Below, in pieces: positions 28,233-36,843 of a DNA stretch of 64,000 bases. The position numbers and the translations under genes are program-made. The stretch is from G963674665 sp963674665 (GTDB lineage Bacteria > Desulfobacterota > Desulfovibrionia > Desulfovibrionales > Desulfovibrionaceae). The stretch is taken from NCBI GenBank assembly GCA_963674665.2, contig CAXXPL010000011.1:310001-374000 (forward strand), given 5' to 3'. The notes beneath the pieces are model-generated. The model did no database searches. It was not told the origin of the DNA and saw nothing but the letters and a program-made list of their open reading frames with translations. Within the stretch, counting starts at the first letter, position 1; each line of letters begins with the position of its first letter.

Positions 28233-29246
28233 ATGATCTGGTTCGCCCTCCTGGTTTCCGCCTCCCTGCTCTCCATTCCCCTGGCCTGCCTGCCTGGACC
28301 CTGGAGCATCCCGGCCGGGGATACCCTGAGAATTCTCGGATCCCTGTTGGGCCTGCGCTCGGATGCGCCGGAGAGCTGGACCGTGGTGGTCCTGGAGCTG
28401 CGCCTGAGCAGGGCGGTGCTTGCCTGGGCAGGGGGCGGAGCCCTGGCCGTGGCCGGAGCCGTGTACCAGGGGCTGCTGCGCAACCCTCTGGCCGATCCGT
28501 TCACCCTGGGGGTTTCCAGCGGCGCGGCCTGCGGCGCCAGTCTGGCCATTGCCCTGGGTATGGGGGCGCTGCTGCATCCCGGACTGGGGCTGCCCGCGGC
28601 CGCCATGCTGGGTGCGCTCCTGGCTCTGGCCGCCGTGCTTCTTCTGGGGCGGACAGCCGGAGGATTGGGAAGCGAGACCCTGGTCCTGGCCGGCATAGTG
28701 GTCTCCACGTTTCTGGCCGCGGGGATATCGCTGATAAAGGCACTGAACGAGGAATCCGTGGCCAGCATAGTGTTCTGGCTCATGGGCAGCTTTCAGGGGC
28801 GCAGTTGGAACGAGGCCCTGCTGTTCGCGCCGTGGTTCCTCATCGGTGCCGCGCTTATCGCTTTCCGGGCCAGGGAGCTGGATCTTCTGGCCCTGGGAGA
28901 GGTCCAGGCCTGTCAGCTGGGCGTGCCGGTGCGAAGTTCACGGCTCTGCCTGCTGGTGGGGGCCAGCCTCATGGCCGCGGCATGTGTGGCCGTTGCCGGA
29001 GTCATCGGCTTTGTGGGACTGGTGGCGCCGCACATGGTCAGGCTGACCATGCGGTTGCCGGCCCGCTCACTGCTCCCAGCGTGTTTTCTGGTGGGTGGCA
29101 TGTTGCTGCTCTGGTCCGATGTGCTGGCCCGGGTGATCCTCTCCGGAGGAGCGGAGCTGCCCGTGGGGGTTGTCACCGCGCTGCTGGGCGCGCCGTTTTT
29201 CTGCTGGCTGCTGTACGCCCGGCGAGAAGCGTTGCGGAGGCGCTGA
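28233..29246 (+). CDS. btuC: ABC transporter permease, FecCD/BtuC family
   Basis: The product of about 337 residues has around ten hydrophobic helices and family motifs: LRLSRAVLAWAGGGALAVAGAVYQGLLRNPLADPFTLGVSSGA and GVIGFVGLVAPHMVR (the region contacting the ATPase). It would form the membrane channel for cobalamin, cobinamide or another metal chelate; the riboswitch makes corrinoid likely. ATG 28233 begins the conserved N terminus; ATG 28173, 20 residues earlier, is possible. The stop overlaps the next start as TGATG. Confidence 0.88.
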   Translation: MIWFALLVSASLLSIPLACLPGPWSIPAGDTLRILGSLLGLRSDAPESWTVVVLELRLSRAVLAWAGGGALAVAGAVYQGLLRNPLADPFTLGVSSGAACGASLAIALGMGALLHPGLGLPAAAMLGALLALAAVLLLGRTAGGLGSETLVLAGIVVSTFLAAGISLIKALNEESVASIVFWLMGSFQGRSWNEALLFAPWFLIGAALIAFRARELDLLALGEVQACQLGVPVRSSRLCLLVGASLMAAACVAVAGVIGFVGLVAPHMVRLTMRLPARSLLPACFLVGGMLLLWSDVLARVILSGGAELPVGVVTALLGAPFFCWLLYARREALRRR

Positions 29247-30100
29247 TGCTGCGGGCCATGAATCTGGACTGCGGGCATGAACGCCCCCCAGTGCTGTGTG
29301 GCGTGAACCTGGAGCTGCGCGCCGGAGAGGTGGTGGGGCTGCTCGGCCCCAACGGCAGCGGCAAGAGTACTTTGTTGTTGACCCTTTCCGGAGTGCTCCC
29401 GCCCCTGGCAGGGGAGGTGGCGCTCATGAAACGCCCCTTGCCGTCCTTCCCGCCACGGGACCGCGCGCGGCTGCTTGCCTGCGCACCGCAACGTGCCGAG
29501 GCGCCGGAAGGCCTGACCCTGCGGGACCTGGTCCTCATGGGGCGGTATCCGCACCTGGGATTCTGGGAGCGCTGCGGCGGGAAGGATCACGAGGCCGCGG
29601 ACGCGGCCCTGGCGGCCATGGACATCTCCGGGCTGGCCCTCCGACGCGCCCGCCAGGTGTCCGGAGGGGAGCTGCAGCGGGCCTTTCTGGCCCGTACCCT
29701 GGCCCAGGTGGAGACTTCCGGCCCGGCAGTGCTGTTGCTGGACGAGCCTGCCACCGGCCTGGACCCTGCCCACGCTGTCACGGCCTGCGAGGCCCTGGTC
29801 AGGAGGGCGGAAGAGGGTGCGGCTGTGTTCATGGCCTCCCATGACTTCAATCTGGCCGCAATGTACTGTGACAGACTGGTCTTCCTGCATCAGGGGCGCG
29901 TGCTGGCCCAGGGTGCCACGCGGGAGATCTTTACGAGAGATATACTGGAGACTGTGTATGACACGTCCTTCACCATATTCGAGCACCCCGGCCCACTTGG
30001 CGGGGCAGTGCCGCAGGCGGTGCTGGATCCTCGCGATCCTGGCGCTGTCAACGGTGCTTACACTTCCGACCGTGGCGCGGGCGGAAGTGACGGTCCTTGA
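29246..30100 (+). CDS. btuD: ABC transporter ATPase, BtuD/FecE type
   Basis: The 284-residue protein has Walker A GPNGSGKST, signature VSGGELQRAFLART, Walker B LLLDEPATGLD and the switch histidine in ASHDFN. It should power the BtuC-like permease. Start ATG 29246 has GGAGG at normal distance and overlaps the permease stop. The last 48 codons overlap the beginning of the next gene in another frame (143 bp), which is unusually long for such an operon. Confidence 0.9.
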   Translation: MLRAMNLDCGHERPPVLCGVNLELRAGEVVGLLGPNGSGKSTLLLTLSGVLPPLAGEVALMKRPLPSFPPRDRARLLACAPQRAEAPEGLTLRDLVLMGRYPHLGFWERCGGKDHEAADAALAAMDISGLALRRARQVSGGELQRAFLARTLAQVETSGPAVLLLDEPATGLDPAHAVTACEALVRRAEEGAAVFMASHDFNLAAMYCDRLVFLHQGRVLAQGATREIFTRDILETVYDTSFTIFEHPGPLGGAVPQAVLDPRDPGAVNGAYTSDRGAGGSDGP

Positions 30101-30893
30101 CGACCGGGGGCAGGAAGTGACATTGCCTGCTCCGGCGCGACGCATCGTGCCGCTGTATGGCGCCCTGGCCGAGATACTCGTGTCCCTGGGACTTGGGGAC
30201 AAGGTCGTGGCGCGGACGGATGCGGACGACTCTCCGAAGTTGGCCGGAAAACCGAGCATCGGAACGCACATGCGCCCCAATGTGGAACTGCTGACCGGCA
30301 TGGGGCCGGACCTGGTCCTGCAGATGGGGGGGCGCAAGAACGCTGGCCAGCCGTTGCTCGCGCTGGAGCGCCTGGGCGTGCCCACCGCGTTTTTCCAGGC
30401 CAGGAACTTCGACGAGCTGTTTTCCGTGATCCGCCGCATCGGCGTGCTCACCGGAAGCCAGTACCGGGCACGGGAGCTGGAGAATTCCATGCGTGAAACT
30501 CTGGAGCGGGCCCGCGCCTTGGCAAAGGACAGGCCAAGGCCCCGCGTGTTCTTCGAGGTGCGCTACCCCAACCTTTTGGCAGCGGGGCAGGGATCCATGG
30601 TCTCGGCCCTCATCGACGCGGCCGGGGGGAGCAACTGCCTGGAGAGCGGGGAAAAGCTGGTACGCCTCAACGAGGAGGAACTGTTGCGCCTGAACCCGGA
30701 TGTCTGCGTCTCGCAACGCGGACCAATGAACCCGGAGCCCGAACCCATGTCTCAACGCTCCCATTTTCGGACTCTGGAGTGCGTGCGGCAGGGGCGGACT
30801 TTCGTGGTGGACGAGAAAGTGTTCTCGCGCCCCGGACCTCAGGCGGCCGAAGCTGCCCTGGAGCTGGCGCGCATGCTGCACGAAAGAGAATAA
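29958..30893 (+). CDS. btuF: Periplasmic corrinoid/metal-chelate binding protein, BtuF type
   Basis: The 311-residue protein has a signal peptide (about residues 19-45: RRRCWILAILALSTVLTLPTVARA) and the class III binding-protein fold (RRIVPLYGALAEILVSLGLGDKVVARTDAD; GSMVSALIDAAGGSN; LRLNPDVCVSQRG). It would deliver ligand to the BtuCD-like pair. ATG 29958 has GGAG 7 bp upstream; a later TTG inside would shorten the overlap with the ATPase gene but has no better site. The riboswitch upstream suggests a corrinoid ligand; a siderophore cannot be excluded. Confidence 0.86.
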   Translation: MTRPSPYSSTPAHLAGQCRRRCWILAILALSTVLTLPTVARAEVTVLDDRGQEVTLPAPARRIVPLYGALAEILVSLGLGDKVVARTDADDSPKLAGKPSIGTHMRPNVELLTGMGPDLVLQMGGRKNAGQPLLALERLGVPTAFFQARNFDELFSVIRRIGVLTGSQYRARELENSMRETLERARALAKDRPRPRVFFEVRYPNLLAAGQGSMVSALIDAAGGSNCLESGEKLVRLNEEELLRLNPDVCVSQRGPMNPEPEPMSQRSHFRTLECVRQGRTFVVDEKVFSRPGPQAAEAALELARMLHERE

Positions 30894-31052
30894 TTAAGAG
30901 TCTCTCCTTCGCGCTCCCCCTTCCCAAGCCCTGATATGGTTATGTATTGGGTCGGGCCGGGAACGAACTGAAATCGATATATCAAGAAATCCCAGGTACT
31001 CTCCCTCATAAGCCCATTCTCGAATGCTTTGAGGGAAAACAAGGAAACGCAA
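30894..31052. other. Short gap before cobI with remains of a terminator-like motif
   Basis: The sequence TTCGCGCTCCCCCTTCCC after btuF matches the 3' half of the recurrent G5/C5 hairpin family of this window, but its 5' half is missing, so no strong terminator forms and read-through into cobI is possible. Confidence 0.4.
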
Positions 31053-31808
31053 GTGAATACGAACACACGACCCAATGGCGCGGGCACCCTCTACGGCATC
31101 GGAGTGGGGCCCGGAGACGCCGAACTCATAACCCTGAAGGCTGTGCGAATCCTCGGCGTGGTGGACGTGGTCTTTGCCGCGGCTTCCACCAAGAACGATT
31201 TTTCCAATGCCAGGGACATCGCCGCCCCCCATCTTCGACAGGAATGCGAGGTGGTCAACCTGGGATTCCCCATGACCAGGGATGAACAGGCTCTGCACCA
31301 GGCCTGGAGAGTCAACGCCGATACCGTGGCCGCCGCATTGCGGGAGGGGCGTAACGCCGCCTTTCTCACTCTTGGCGACCCCATGCTTTACAGCACCTTC
31401 GGCTATCTCCTGCAGGCCCTGGAGGATCTTGCGCCCGAGCTGCCCGTGGAGATCATTCCCGGCATCACCTCGTTCCAGGCCGCGGCGGCGGCCAGCAGAA
31501 CCGTGCTTGTGGAGTCCGGCGAGAGCCTTGTGCTCACCTCGGGGCAGTCCGACGCGGAGCGCTTCGGCAGGCTGTGCCGTGACGCGGAAAACGCCGTGGT
31601 ACTCAAGGCCTACAAGAACTACCCCCAGCTGGTGGAGATGCTGCGGGAAAACGGCCCCTATTCCAAGACCATGTTCTGCTCCCGTATCGGTATGCAGGGG
31701 GAGCGGATCTGCTCCGACCTTGACGCCATCAATGAGACGCCCCACTACTTCTCCCTGGTCATGGTGAAGAAGAACGGTGCCAGGAAAATCAGTGACGCAG
31801 GCGATTAG
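31053..31808 (+). CDS. cobI: Precorrin-2/cobalt-factor II C20-methyltransferase
   Basis: The product of about 251 residues is a tetrapyrrole methylase: GTLYGIGVGPGDAELITLKAV at the N terminus, LTLGDPMLYSTFGYLLQAL, and PGITSFQAAAAAS, all typical of CobI/CbiL. It adds a methyl group at C20 during corrin-ring synthesis, using S-adenosylmethionine. In an anaerobe the substrate should be cobalt-factor II (CbiL). GTG 31053 has AAGGA 7 bases upstream; a TTG at 31029 is an alternative. It follows cbiK and the transporter in one direction, so the locus couples cobalt insertion, uptake and ring synthesis. Confidence 0.9.
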   Translation: MNTNTRPNGAGTLYGIGVGPGDAELITLKAVRILGVVDVVFAAASTKNDFSNARDIAAPHLRQECEVVNLGFPMTRDEQALHQAWRVNADTVAAALREGRNAAFLTLGDPMLYSTFGYLLQALEDLAPELPVEIIPGITSFQAAAAASRTVLVESGESLVLTSGQSDAERFGRLCRDAENAVVLKAYKNYPQLVEMLRENGPYSKTMFCSRIGMQGERICSDLDAINETPHYFSLVMVKKNGARKISDAGD

Positions 31809-31832
31809 AGCCTGTTTGCACAAAAGTTGTGT

Positions 31833-31856
31833 GAGGGGGAAAGGGTTCTCCCCCTC
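31833..31856 (+). terminator. G5/C5 hairpin after cobI
   Basis: GAGGGGGA and TCCCCCTC form an 8-bp stem followed by CGCGCTTCCCCTT. It is one of a recurrent family of such hairpins found after genes in this window. The T tract is weak. Confidence 0.65.
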
Positions 31857-31994
31857 GCGCTTCCCCTTCACGAGCCTTGACCGAATTTCACACCGCGCTT
31901 GACTGGCCCTTCGGCGCTGCTTAGGTGAAAGCATGAAAACCCGCTGACATATTAATGGGTCAACGGACAACTTTCATTGCAAGGGGAATCTCGT

Positions 31995-32153
31995 ATGGAC
32001 ATTATTCGCATCATTCTGGCCGTCCTTCTCCCACCCCTGGGAGTTTTTCTGCAGGTGGGATTCGGGGGGCATTTCTGGCTGAACATCCTGCTTACCCTGC
32101 TGGGTTACATTCCCGGCCTGGTGCACGCCATCTGGGTCATTGCCAAGAAGTAA
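31995..32153 (+). CDS. Pmp3/YqaE family small membrane protein (UPF0057)
   Basis: This 52-residue gene reads MDIIRIILAVLLPPLGVFL and ends in LNILLTLLGYIPGLVHAIWVIAKK. The PPLGVFLQVG motif, the two hydrophobic helices and the GYIPG-HA ending are the signature of the Pmp3/YqaE family, which is linked to membrane-potential and salt or cold stress. AAGGGG lies 8 bp before the ATG. It is 32 bp upstream of the GH3 gene and may be cotranscribed with it. Confidence 0.9.
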   Translation: MDIIRIILAVLLPPLGVFLQVGFGGHFWLNILLTLLGYIPGLVHAIWVIAKK

Positions 32154-32185
32154 CCTCACCCACCTCTGAACATTCGGGAACTAAT

Positions 32186-33307
32186 ATGAACATATCCCAC
32201 CGCGTGGTTCTGCCGCTGCTGGCCCTGGTCATCTCGAGCATGTTGCCGGCAGCGGCCTTCGCCGGTGTTTCCGAGGAGAGCCTGCGCCGCATGGCGGGGC
32301 AAATGGTAATGGTCGGATTCCGGGGGTTGGAGCTCAACGACTCCGACCAGATTACAAAGGACGTTGCCTCGGGACGGGTAGGGGGCGTGGTGCTGTTCTC
32401 CACGGACGTGGCCCTGAAATCCCAGGTGCGCAACATCCAGAGCCCGGAGCAGGTGCGCTCCCTGGTCCAGTACCTGAAGCAACGTGCGCCCGAACCGCTC
32501 ATCGTCGCGGTGGACCAGGAGGGGGGGCGCGTGGCGCGTCTTACTCCCAGGCATGGCTTTCCCGCCACCATTTCGGCGCAGGAGCTTGGCGAGCGCGGCT
32601 CCCTGGAGTTCACCTCCCGGACAGCCCGGGCCCTTGGCCTGACCCTGGCTCAGGCCGGGTTCACCATTGACCTGGCGCCGGTGGTGGACGTGAACGTCAA
32701 CCCGGCCAACCCGGCCATCGGCAAACTGGGGCGCAGCTTTTCCCCGGACCCGGAGAAGGTGGCGGCCCAGGCCCTTGCCTATATCAAGGGGCTGCGTCAG
32801 GCCGGAATCCAAAACTGCGTCAAACACTTTCCCGGACACGGCAGCGCCTGGAACGACTCGCACCACGGCATGGCCGACGTCACCGACACATGGAGCGAGG
32901 CCGAACTGCTCCCCTATGTCCGCCTCTTCAAGGCCGGGGCCGTGGACGTGGTCATGACCGCTCACGTGTTCAACGCCAAACTCGATCCCGTGTACCCGGC
33001 AACGCTTTCACGAGCCGTGATCACAGGCTTGTTGCGCCAGAAACTGGGCTATGACGGCGTCATATTTTCCGACGACATGCAGATGAAGGCAGTGAGCCGC
33101 TTCTACGGACTGGAGCAGGCCGTGACCCTGTGCGTGAACGCGGGGGTGGACATGCTGCTTTTCGGAAACAACCTGGAGTACGACCCCATGACGCCCACCA
33201 AGGTGGTGGATATGCTGATGCGCAAGGTGAAAAGCGGGGAAATCCCGGCCAGCAGAATCCAGGAATCCTACGACCGCATCATGCGCCTCAAGGCCGGGAT
33301 GCGGTAA
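32186..33307 (+). CDS. nagZ: Glycoside hydrolase family 3 beta-N-acetylhexosaminidase (NagZ-like), exported
   Basis: The 373-residue protein has a signal peptide (to AAAFAG, about residue 28) and a single GH3 domain. Visible motifs: VDQEGGRVARL, the substrate-binding KHFPGHG, the flexible catalytic loop with DSHHGMADV, and the nucleophile Asp in FSDDMQMKAV. NagZ removes N-acetylglucosamine from muropeptides or peptidoglycan fragments. Classical NagZ is cytosolic, but this one should act in the periplasm or at the membrane. Confidence 0.9.
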   Translation: MNISHRVVLPLLALVISSMLPAAAFAGVSEESLRRMAGQMVMVGFRGLELNDSDQITKDVASGRVGGVVLFSTDVALKSQVRNIQSPEQVRSLVQYLKQRAPEPLIVAVDQEGGRVARLTPRHGFPATISAQELGERGSLEFTSRTARALGLTLAQAGFTIDLAPVVDVNVNPANPAIGKLGRSFSPDPEKVAAQALAYIKGLRQAGIQNCVKHFPGHGSAWNDSHHGMADVTDTWSEAELLPYVRLFKAGAVDVVMTAHVFNAKLDPVYPATLSRAVITGLLRQKLGYDGVIFSDDMQMKAVSRFYGLEQAVTLCVNAGVDMLLFGNNLEYDPMTPTKVVDMLMRKVKSGEIPASRIQESYDRIMRLKAGMR

Positions 33308-33333
33308 GTGTAGTTGATTCGTTTGTATTGAGA

Positions 33334-33362
33334 GGGGGAAACCAATTAATAGAGTTTCCCCC
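33334..33362 (+). terminator. G5/C5 hairpin after nagZ
   Basis: GGGGGAAAC and GTTTCCCCC form a perfect 9-bp stem with an 11-base loop. It probably ends the nagZ transcript, though a T tract is missing. Confidence 0.65.
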
Positions 33363-33443
33363 GGCACCAACCCCAAATAATGATTTCCCTCGCCGCAGCA
33401 AAATCCTTCAAGACAGGAAGTCGTTTCCAAGGTATCGTGAGGC

Positions 33444-34301
33444 ATGCGTACCGAAAGAATACATGGTCAAACGCCCCCCATGGAGGAGGCGCGCTACTCC
33501 AGGCCTGTGGAGTTGCCGGGCGTGGAACTGCTCAGCGCCACGTTTCGGCGGCAGAATTTCGCACGGCATTATCACGAGTGCTATGCCCTTGGCGTCATCG
33601 AGCAGGGCGGGTTGCGCTTCGATTACCTCGGGAAGGAACATCTCGCCCCTGCCGGGAGCGTGAACCTGGTGGAGCCCGGGGAGGTGCACAACGGCGATGC
33701 GGGTGGCGGCACAGGTTGGAGCTACCGCATGTTGTACATCGCGCCCCATCTGGTGGAGGACGCCGCGCGGCAGGCCGGGATCAGGGGTGTCACCCCGCAT
33801 TTCCCCAAGGGCGTGTTGTTCGACCCGGTGCTGGCCGGACAGGTGCGCGGCTTGCATCTGACCCTGGAAAACGGTCGTGTCTCGGGCCTGGAACTGGACA
33901 GCAGGCTTGTGGGTGCGCTCACGCGCTGGATCTCCCTGCATGCGGAAAAGGGTGGGACCCCGCCCCTGTCCGGTCATGAACCCAGGGCAGTGCGATTGGC
34001 CCGGGAATACATCGACGCCAGGTTTCATGAAGACATCAGGCTCCATGACCTGGCCCAGCATTCGGGCCTGAGTCCCTTTCACCTGGTGCGGGTATTTGGC
34101 AGAAGCGTGGGGTTGCCCCCGGCTCGCTATCAGATGCTGCGCAGGGTGCAGTATGCCAAACGGCAGTTGCCCCGCCCCTTGTCCCTGGCGGAAATCGCCA
34201 TCCAGGCCGGTTTCGCGGACCAGAGCCATCTCACCCGCGAGTTCAAGCGCATTCTCGGGGTACCTCCCGGAAAATACCGCAAAATGCTGCAAGAGGGCTG
34301 A
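33444..34301 (+). CDS. AraC-family transcription regulator
   Basis: The 285-residue protein has an N-terminal cupin-like sensing domain (HYHECYALGVIEQGG; LVEPGEVHNG) and a C-terminal double helix-turn-helix (DIRLHDLAQHSGLSPFHLVRVFGRSVGLPPARY; LAEIAIQAGFADQSHLTREFKRILGVPPGKYRK). It stands 47 bp before an EamA-type exporter gene with the same orientation, which is the usual pairing for a regulator of amino-acid or metabolite export. A start at ATG 33480 is also possible. Confidence 0.9.
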   Translation: MRTERIHGQTPPMEEARYSRPVELPGVELLSATFRRQNFARHYHECYALGVIEQGGLRFDYLGKEHLAPAGSVNLVEPGEVHNGDAGGGTGWSYRMLYIAPHLVEDAARQAGIRGVTPHFPKGVLFDPVLAGQVRGLHLTLENGRVSGLELDSRLVGALTRWISLHAEKGGTPPLSGHEPRAVRLAREYIDARFHEDIRLHDLAQHSGLSPFHLVRVFGRSVGLPPARYQMLRRVQYAKRQLPRPLSLAEIAIQAGFADQSHLTREFKRILGVPPGKYRKMLQEG

Positions 34302-34348
34302 TGCCCGGGCGCATATATGGACGGCTGATCACAAAAAGGAGGCCGTTC

Positions 34349-35269
34349 ATGCGCGATTTCGCGGCGTACAGGGATTTGACGCTGGCCATGGTCATCGTGG
34401 GCAGCTCGGTTGTGGCGGGAAAGTACGTGGTGGAGCATCTGCCCGTTCATTTCAGTCTCGGGATCAGGTTCGTGGTGGCCTGCGTACTGCTCGTGCCGCT
34501 GTGCCGCAAGCTGGAGGGCGGCATACCCCGCCTTCCCTTGAGAGACTGGGGTGTCATCTTCATCCAGGCCCTGTGCGGGGCCTATCTGTTCAACATTCTT
34601 CTGCTCGAAGGGCTGCGGCACATGGATGCCGGGGTCGCCGGCATCGTCACCAGCACCACACCGGCCTGCATGGCCTTGTTTTCCTGGGTGTTTCTCAGAG
34701 AGCGTCCATCACGGCGTATTCTGGCGGGCATCGCCCTGAGCGTTGCGGGCGTCCTGATCCTGGCCATATCGCCGGAGCGCGGGCACGGCGTCTCCCTGTG
34801 GGGGCTGCTTCTGGTAACGGGGGCGGTGGTCTGCGAGACCATGTTCCTGCTTTTGCGCAAGGGGCTGCGTTCCGAGATTTCGGCTCTTGGGGCGGCCACC
34901 GCGGTGAGTCTTGCCGGATTGGTGCAGTTCGCCCCCATGGCGGTGTGGCAATGGCGCAAGGTGGACCTGGCTGCCATCTCTCTGCCCACATGGGGTGTAC
35001 TGCTGTACTACGGCGTGTTCATCTCGGCCCTGGCGTATCTGTTCTGGTTCCGGGGCGTTGTCCGTGTATCCGGAAGTGTGGCCGCAGTGTTCACCTCGGT
35101 GCTCCCTGTGAGTGCCCTGGGGTTTTCCGTACTCTTTCTCGAGGAACATCTCGGCGCGCGACAACTGGCCGGGTGCGGTTGCGTACTGCTTGCGATCGTG
35201 CTGCTCTCCGGAATCCGGTCCCCGTGGACAAGGCGGCGGACATCAGAATCTCTTTGCCAACGCTCCTGA
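34349..35269 (+). CDS. EamA/DMT-family exporter
   Basis: The product of about 306 residues has ten hydrophobic helices in two EamA repeats, with the markers GLRHMDAGVAGIVTSTTPACMALFSWVFLRE and the second-half equivalent VSGSVAAVFTSVLPVSALGFSVLFLEEHLG. Family members export amino acids or other metabolites. ATG 34349 is preceded by AAGGAGG. The AraC regulator directly upstream probably controls it. Substrate cannot be read from the sequence. Confidence 0.88.
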   Translation: MRDFAAYRDLTLAMVIVGSSVVAGKYVVEHLPVHFSLGIRFVVACVLLVPLCRKLEGGIPRLPLRDWGVIFIQALCGAYLFNILLLEGLRHMDAGVAGIVTSTTPACMALFSWVFLRERPSRRILAGIALSVAGVLILAISPERGHGVSLWGLLLVTGAVVCETMFLLLRKGLRSEISALGAATAVSLAGLVQFAPMAVWQWRKVDLAAISLPTWGVLLYYGVFISALAYLFWFRGVVRVSGSVAAVFTSVLPVSALGFSVLFLEEHLGARQLAGCGCVLLAIVLLSGIRSPWTRRRTSESLCQRS

Positions 35270-35413
35270 ATCAATGGTACATAAGAAGCAATTTATTGTG
35301 TGGCGATCAAAGGGAGCCGCGCATGGGGTGAAATGCGCAATGCGTTTCGATGTGGCTCTTCACGGCGACACTGCCGAAACTCATGAACTTAGCCAATGAT
35401 TCAGGAGGGGTGC

Positions 35414-35929
35414 ATGAAAAGGACGATTCTTCTTTTCGTACTGCTTGTCACGCTGAGTTTCTCCGCGTCCGCCATGGCGGACGATGCCGCAAGGATCATG
35501 GAACTCAAGAACCAGATCATTCAGATGCAGAACGAAGGGCAACTGGGGATCAATGAGTTCACCTTTTGCAGAAAAGTCCTGAACTACGGGACCTTCATCC
35601 CCTGGGAAGAGCCAATCTTTCAAGTGGGGGGCGATTTCGTGGTCTACTTCGAACCCTTGAACTGGTTCACCAACGTGGCCAGCGGGAACTATGAGTTCTG
35701 GCTGATGCAGAACCTGCGCCTGGAAACACCCGACGGCAAGGTGCTGTACGAGAAAGAAAAATTACTGGACATGCACTTCAAGACCGCGAAGCCGGTGTTG
35801 GACGTCTACATGACCAACGACTTTAGCCTTGGGCAGCTCCCGCCCGGAGAATACGTCTACATAGTGGAGTTGCGTGACGAACTGAAGGGGCAGCAGGCGG
35901 AAGTCCGCCAGAGCTTCACCATACAGTAG
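35414..35929 (+). CDS. Secreted protein of unknown function
   Basis: The 171-residue product has a signal peptide (MKRTILLFVLLVTLSFSASAMA) and a soluble mature part. A short helical segment (DDAARIMELKNQIIQMQNEG) is followed by beta-rich sequence (FQVGGDFVVYFEPLNWFTN, YEFWLMQNLRLETPDGKVL, LPPGEYVYIVELRDELKGQ), which looks like an immunoglobulin-like sandwich. ATG 35414 has AGGAGG upstream. A strong terminator follows. No family assigned. Confidence 0.78.
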   Translation: MKRTILLFVLLVTLSFSASAMADDAARIMELKNQIIQMQNEGQLGINEFTFCRKVLNYGTFIPWEEPIFQVGGDFVVYFEPLNWFTNVASGNYEFWLMQNLRLETPDGKVLYEKEKLLDMHFKTAKPVLDVYMTNDFSLGQLPPGEYVYIVELRDELKGQQAEVRQSFTIQ

Positions 35930-35953
35930 GGATCGATTTGGGACAGAATGCGA

Positions 35954-35983
35954 GGGGGAAACCATTTGCGAATGGTTTCCCCC
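35954..35983. terminator. Perfect hairpin terminator between convergent genes
   Basis: GGGGGAAACCATT and AATGGTTTCCCCC form a 13-bp perfect stem with a TGCG loop. It sits between two convergent genes and can serve both strands. Confidence 0.85.
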
Positions 35984-35993
35984 AATTATATTG

Positions 35994-36506
35994 CTAGCGC
36001 TTGAATTCGGTAAGCGGAGCAATGCTTTTCCGGAGCAGTATTTCAGAGTGATCAGGCACGATGAAGTTCATGAGTTCGCCCACCTCGTGGTATCCGTGTC
36101 GCCTGTAGAATCCCCTGGCGCGGGGATTGAAAGACGAGACGCAGATGAACACGTTGGGGTAATCCTGGAGAAATCGGTGTTCCGCGTGACGCAGGAGTCT
36201 GGAGCCGATGCCGTGCCCCCGGAACTCGGCGGCCACTCCGAGGGATTGCACGTACCCCACGAATGGACCTTCGTGACAGAGGACGATGAAGCCCGCCACT
36301 GTGTCGCGGCACATGGCCACATGGGTTTCGCGTTTGGTCGAGGTGAACCAGGACATGGCCGTGGGGCGATCGCGTCGCAGGGTTATCCATGGCTCCGAGT
36401 TCACCATGATTTCTGTGCAGGCCTCTGCCCGGAGTCTGTCCCGCTCCGGCTGAAGCCCGCAGATCGTTATTTCCTCCACCACCTCCAATTCTTCCAATTC
36501 AACCAT
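35994..36506 (-). CDS. GNAT-family N-acetyltransferase
   Basis: The 170-residue protein has the acetyl-CoA binding motif A (VQSLGVAAEFRGHGIGSRLLRHAE) and motif B (FNPRARGFYRRHGYHEVGEL). It transfers an acetyl group to an amine of an unknown substrate. It stands 14 bp downstream of the azlD gene on the same strand and may be read with it, but nothing shows a shared function. Confidence 0.87.
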   Translation of the reverse strand: MVELEELEVVEEITICGLQPERDRLRAEACTEIMVNSEPWITLRRDRPTAMSWFTSTKRETHVAMCRDTVAGFIVLCHEGPFVGYVQSLGVAAEFRGHGIGSRLLRHAEHRFLQDYPNVFICVSSFNPRARGFYRRHGYHEVGELMNFIVPDHSEILLRKSIAPLTEFKR

Positions 36507-36519
36507 GACACACCTCTCA

Positions 36520-36843
36520 TCATGTGAATGCGCGCAGCAGTGCCACGCTGATCATGCCCACGGCCACGGCGCCGAAAAAGCTCTTGAACCTCCATGCAAC
36601 GAGGAACGTTGGCAACGCCGCGAGCAAAAAAATGTTTCCGGGACCAATGTCCAACCCCTTGTCCGAGAGCAGAAGGCCCGGCGTGAGCAGGGCGGCCAGC
36701 ACTGTGCAGGGGATGAAGCCCAGCCAGCGCGCCACCAGGGGGGGCAGGGTCCGTTGCGAAAGTATCAGTGCGGGCAGCAGACGCGGGATGTAGGTCACCA
36801 CGGCCATGCCCAGGATGGTCAAAAGGATCAGGTTCTGGTTCAT
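36520..36843 (-). CDS. azlD: AzlD-type branched-chain amino acid exporter subunit
   Basis: The 107-residue protein has three to four hydrophobic helices and typical AzlD sequence (TYIPRLLPALIL; RWLGFIPCTVLAALLTPGLL). It pairs with AzlC to export branched-chain amino acids or analogues. The ATG overlaps the azlC stop as ATGA. A longer frame open further upstream runs inside azlC and is not used. Confidence 0.9.
   Translation of the reverse strand: MNQNLILLTILGMAVVTYIPRLLPALILSQRTLPPLVARWLGFIPCTVLAALLTPGLLLSDKGLDIGPGNIFLLAALPTFLVAWRFKSFFGAVAVGMISVALLRAFT

Noticed and set aside
28805..29245. Upstream extension of the ATPase frame by 147 codons
   Set aside because: It runs inside the permease gene; ATG 29246 has a ribosome site and gives the usual ATPase start.
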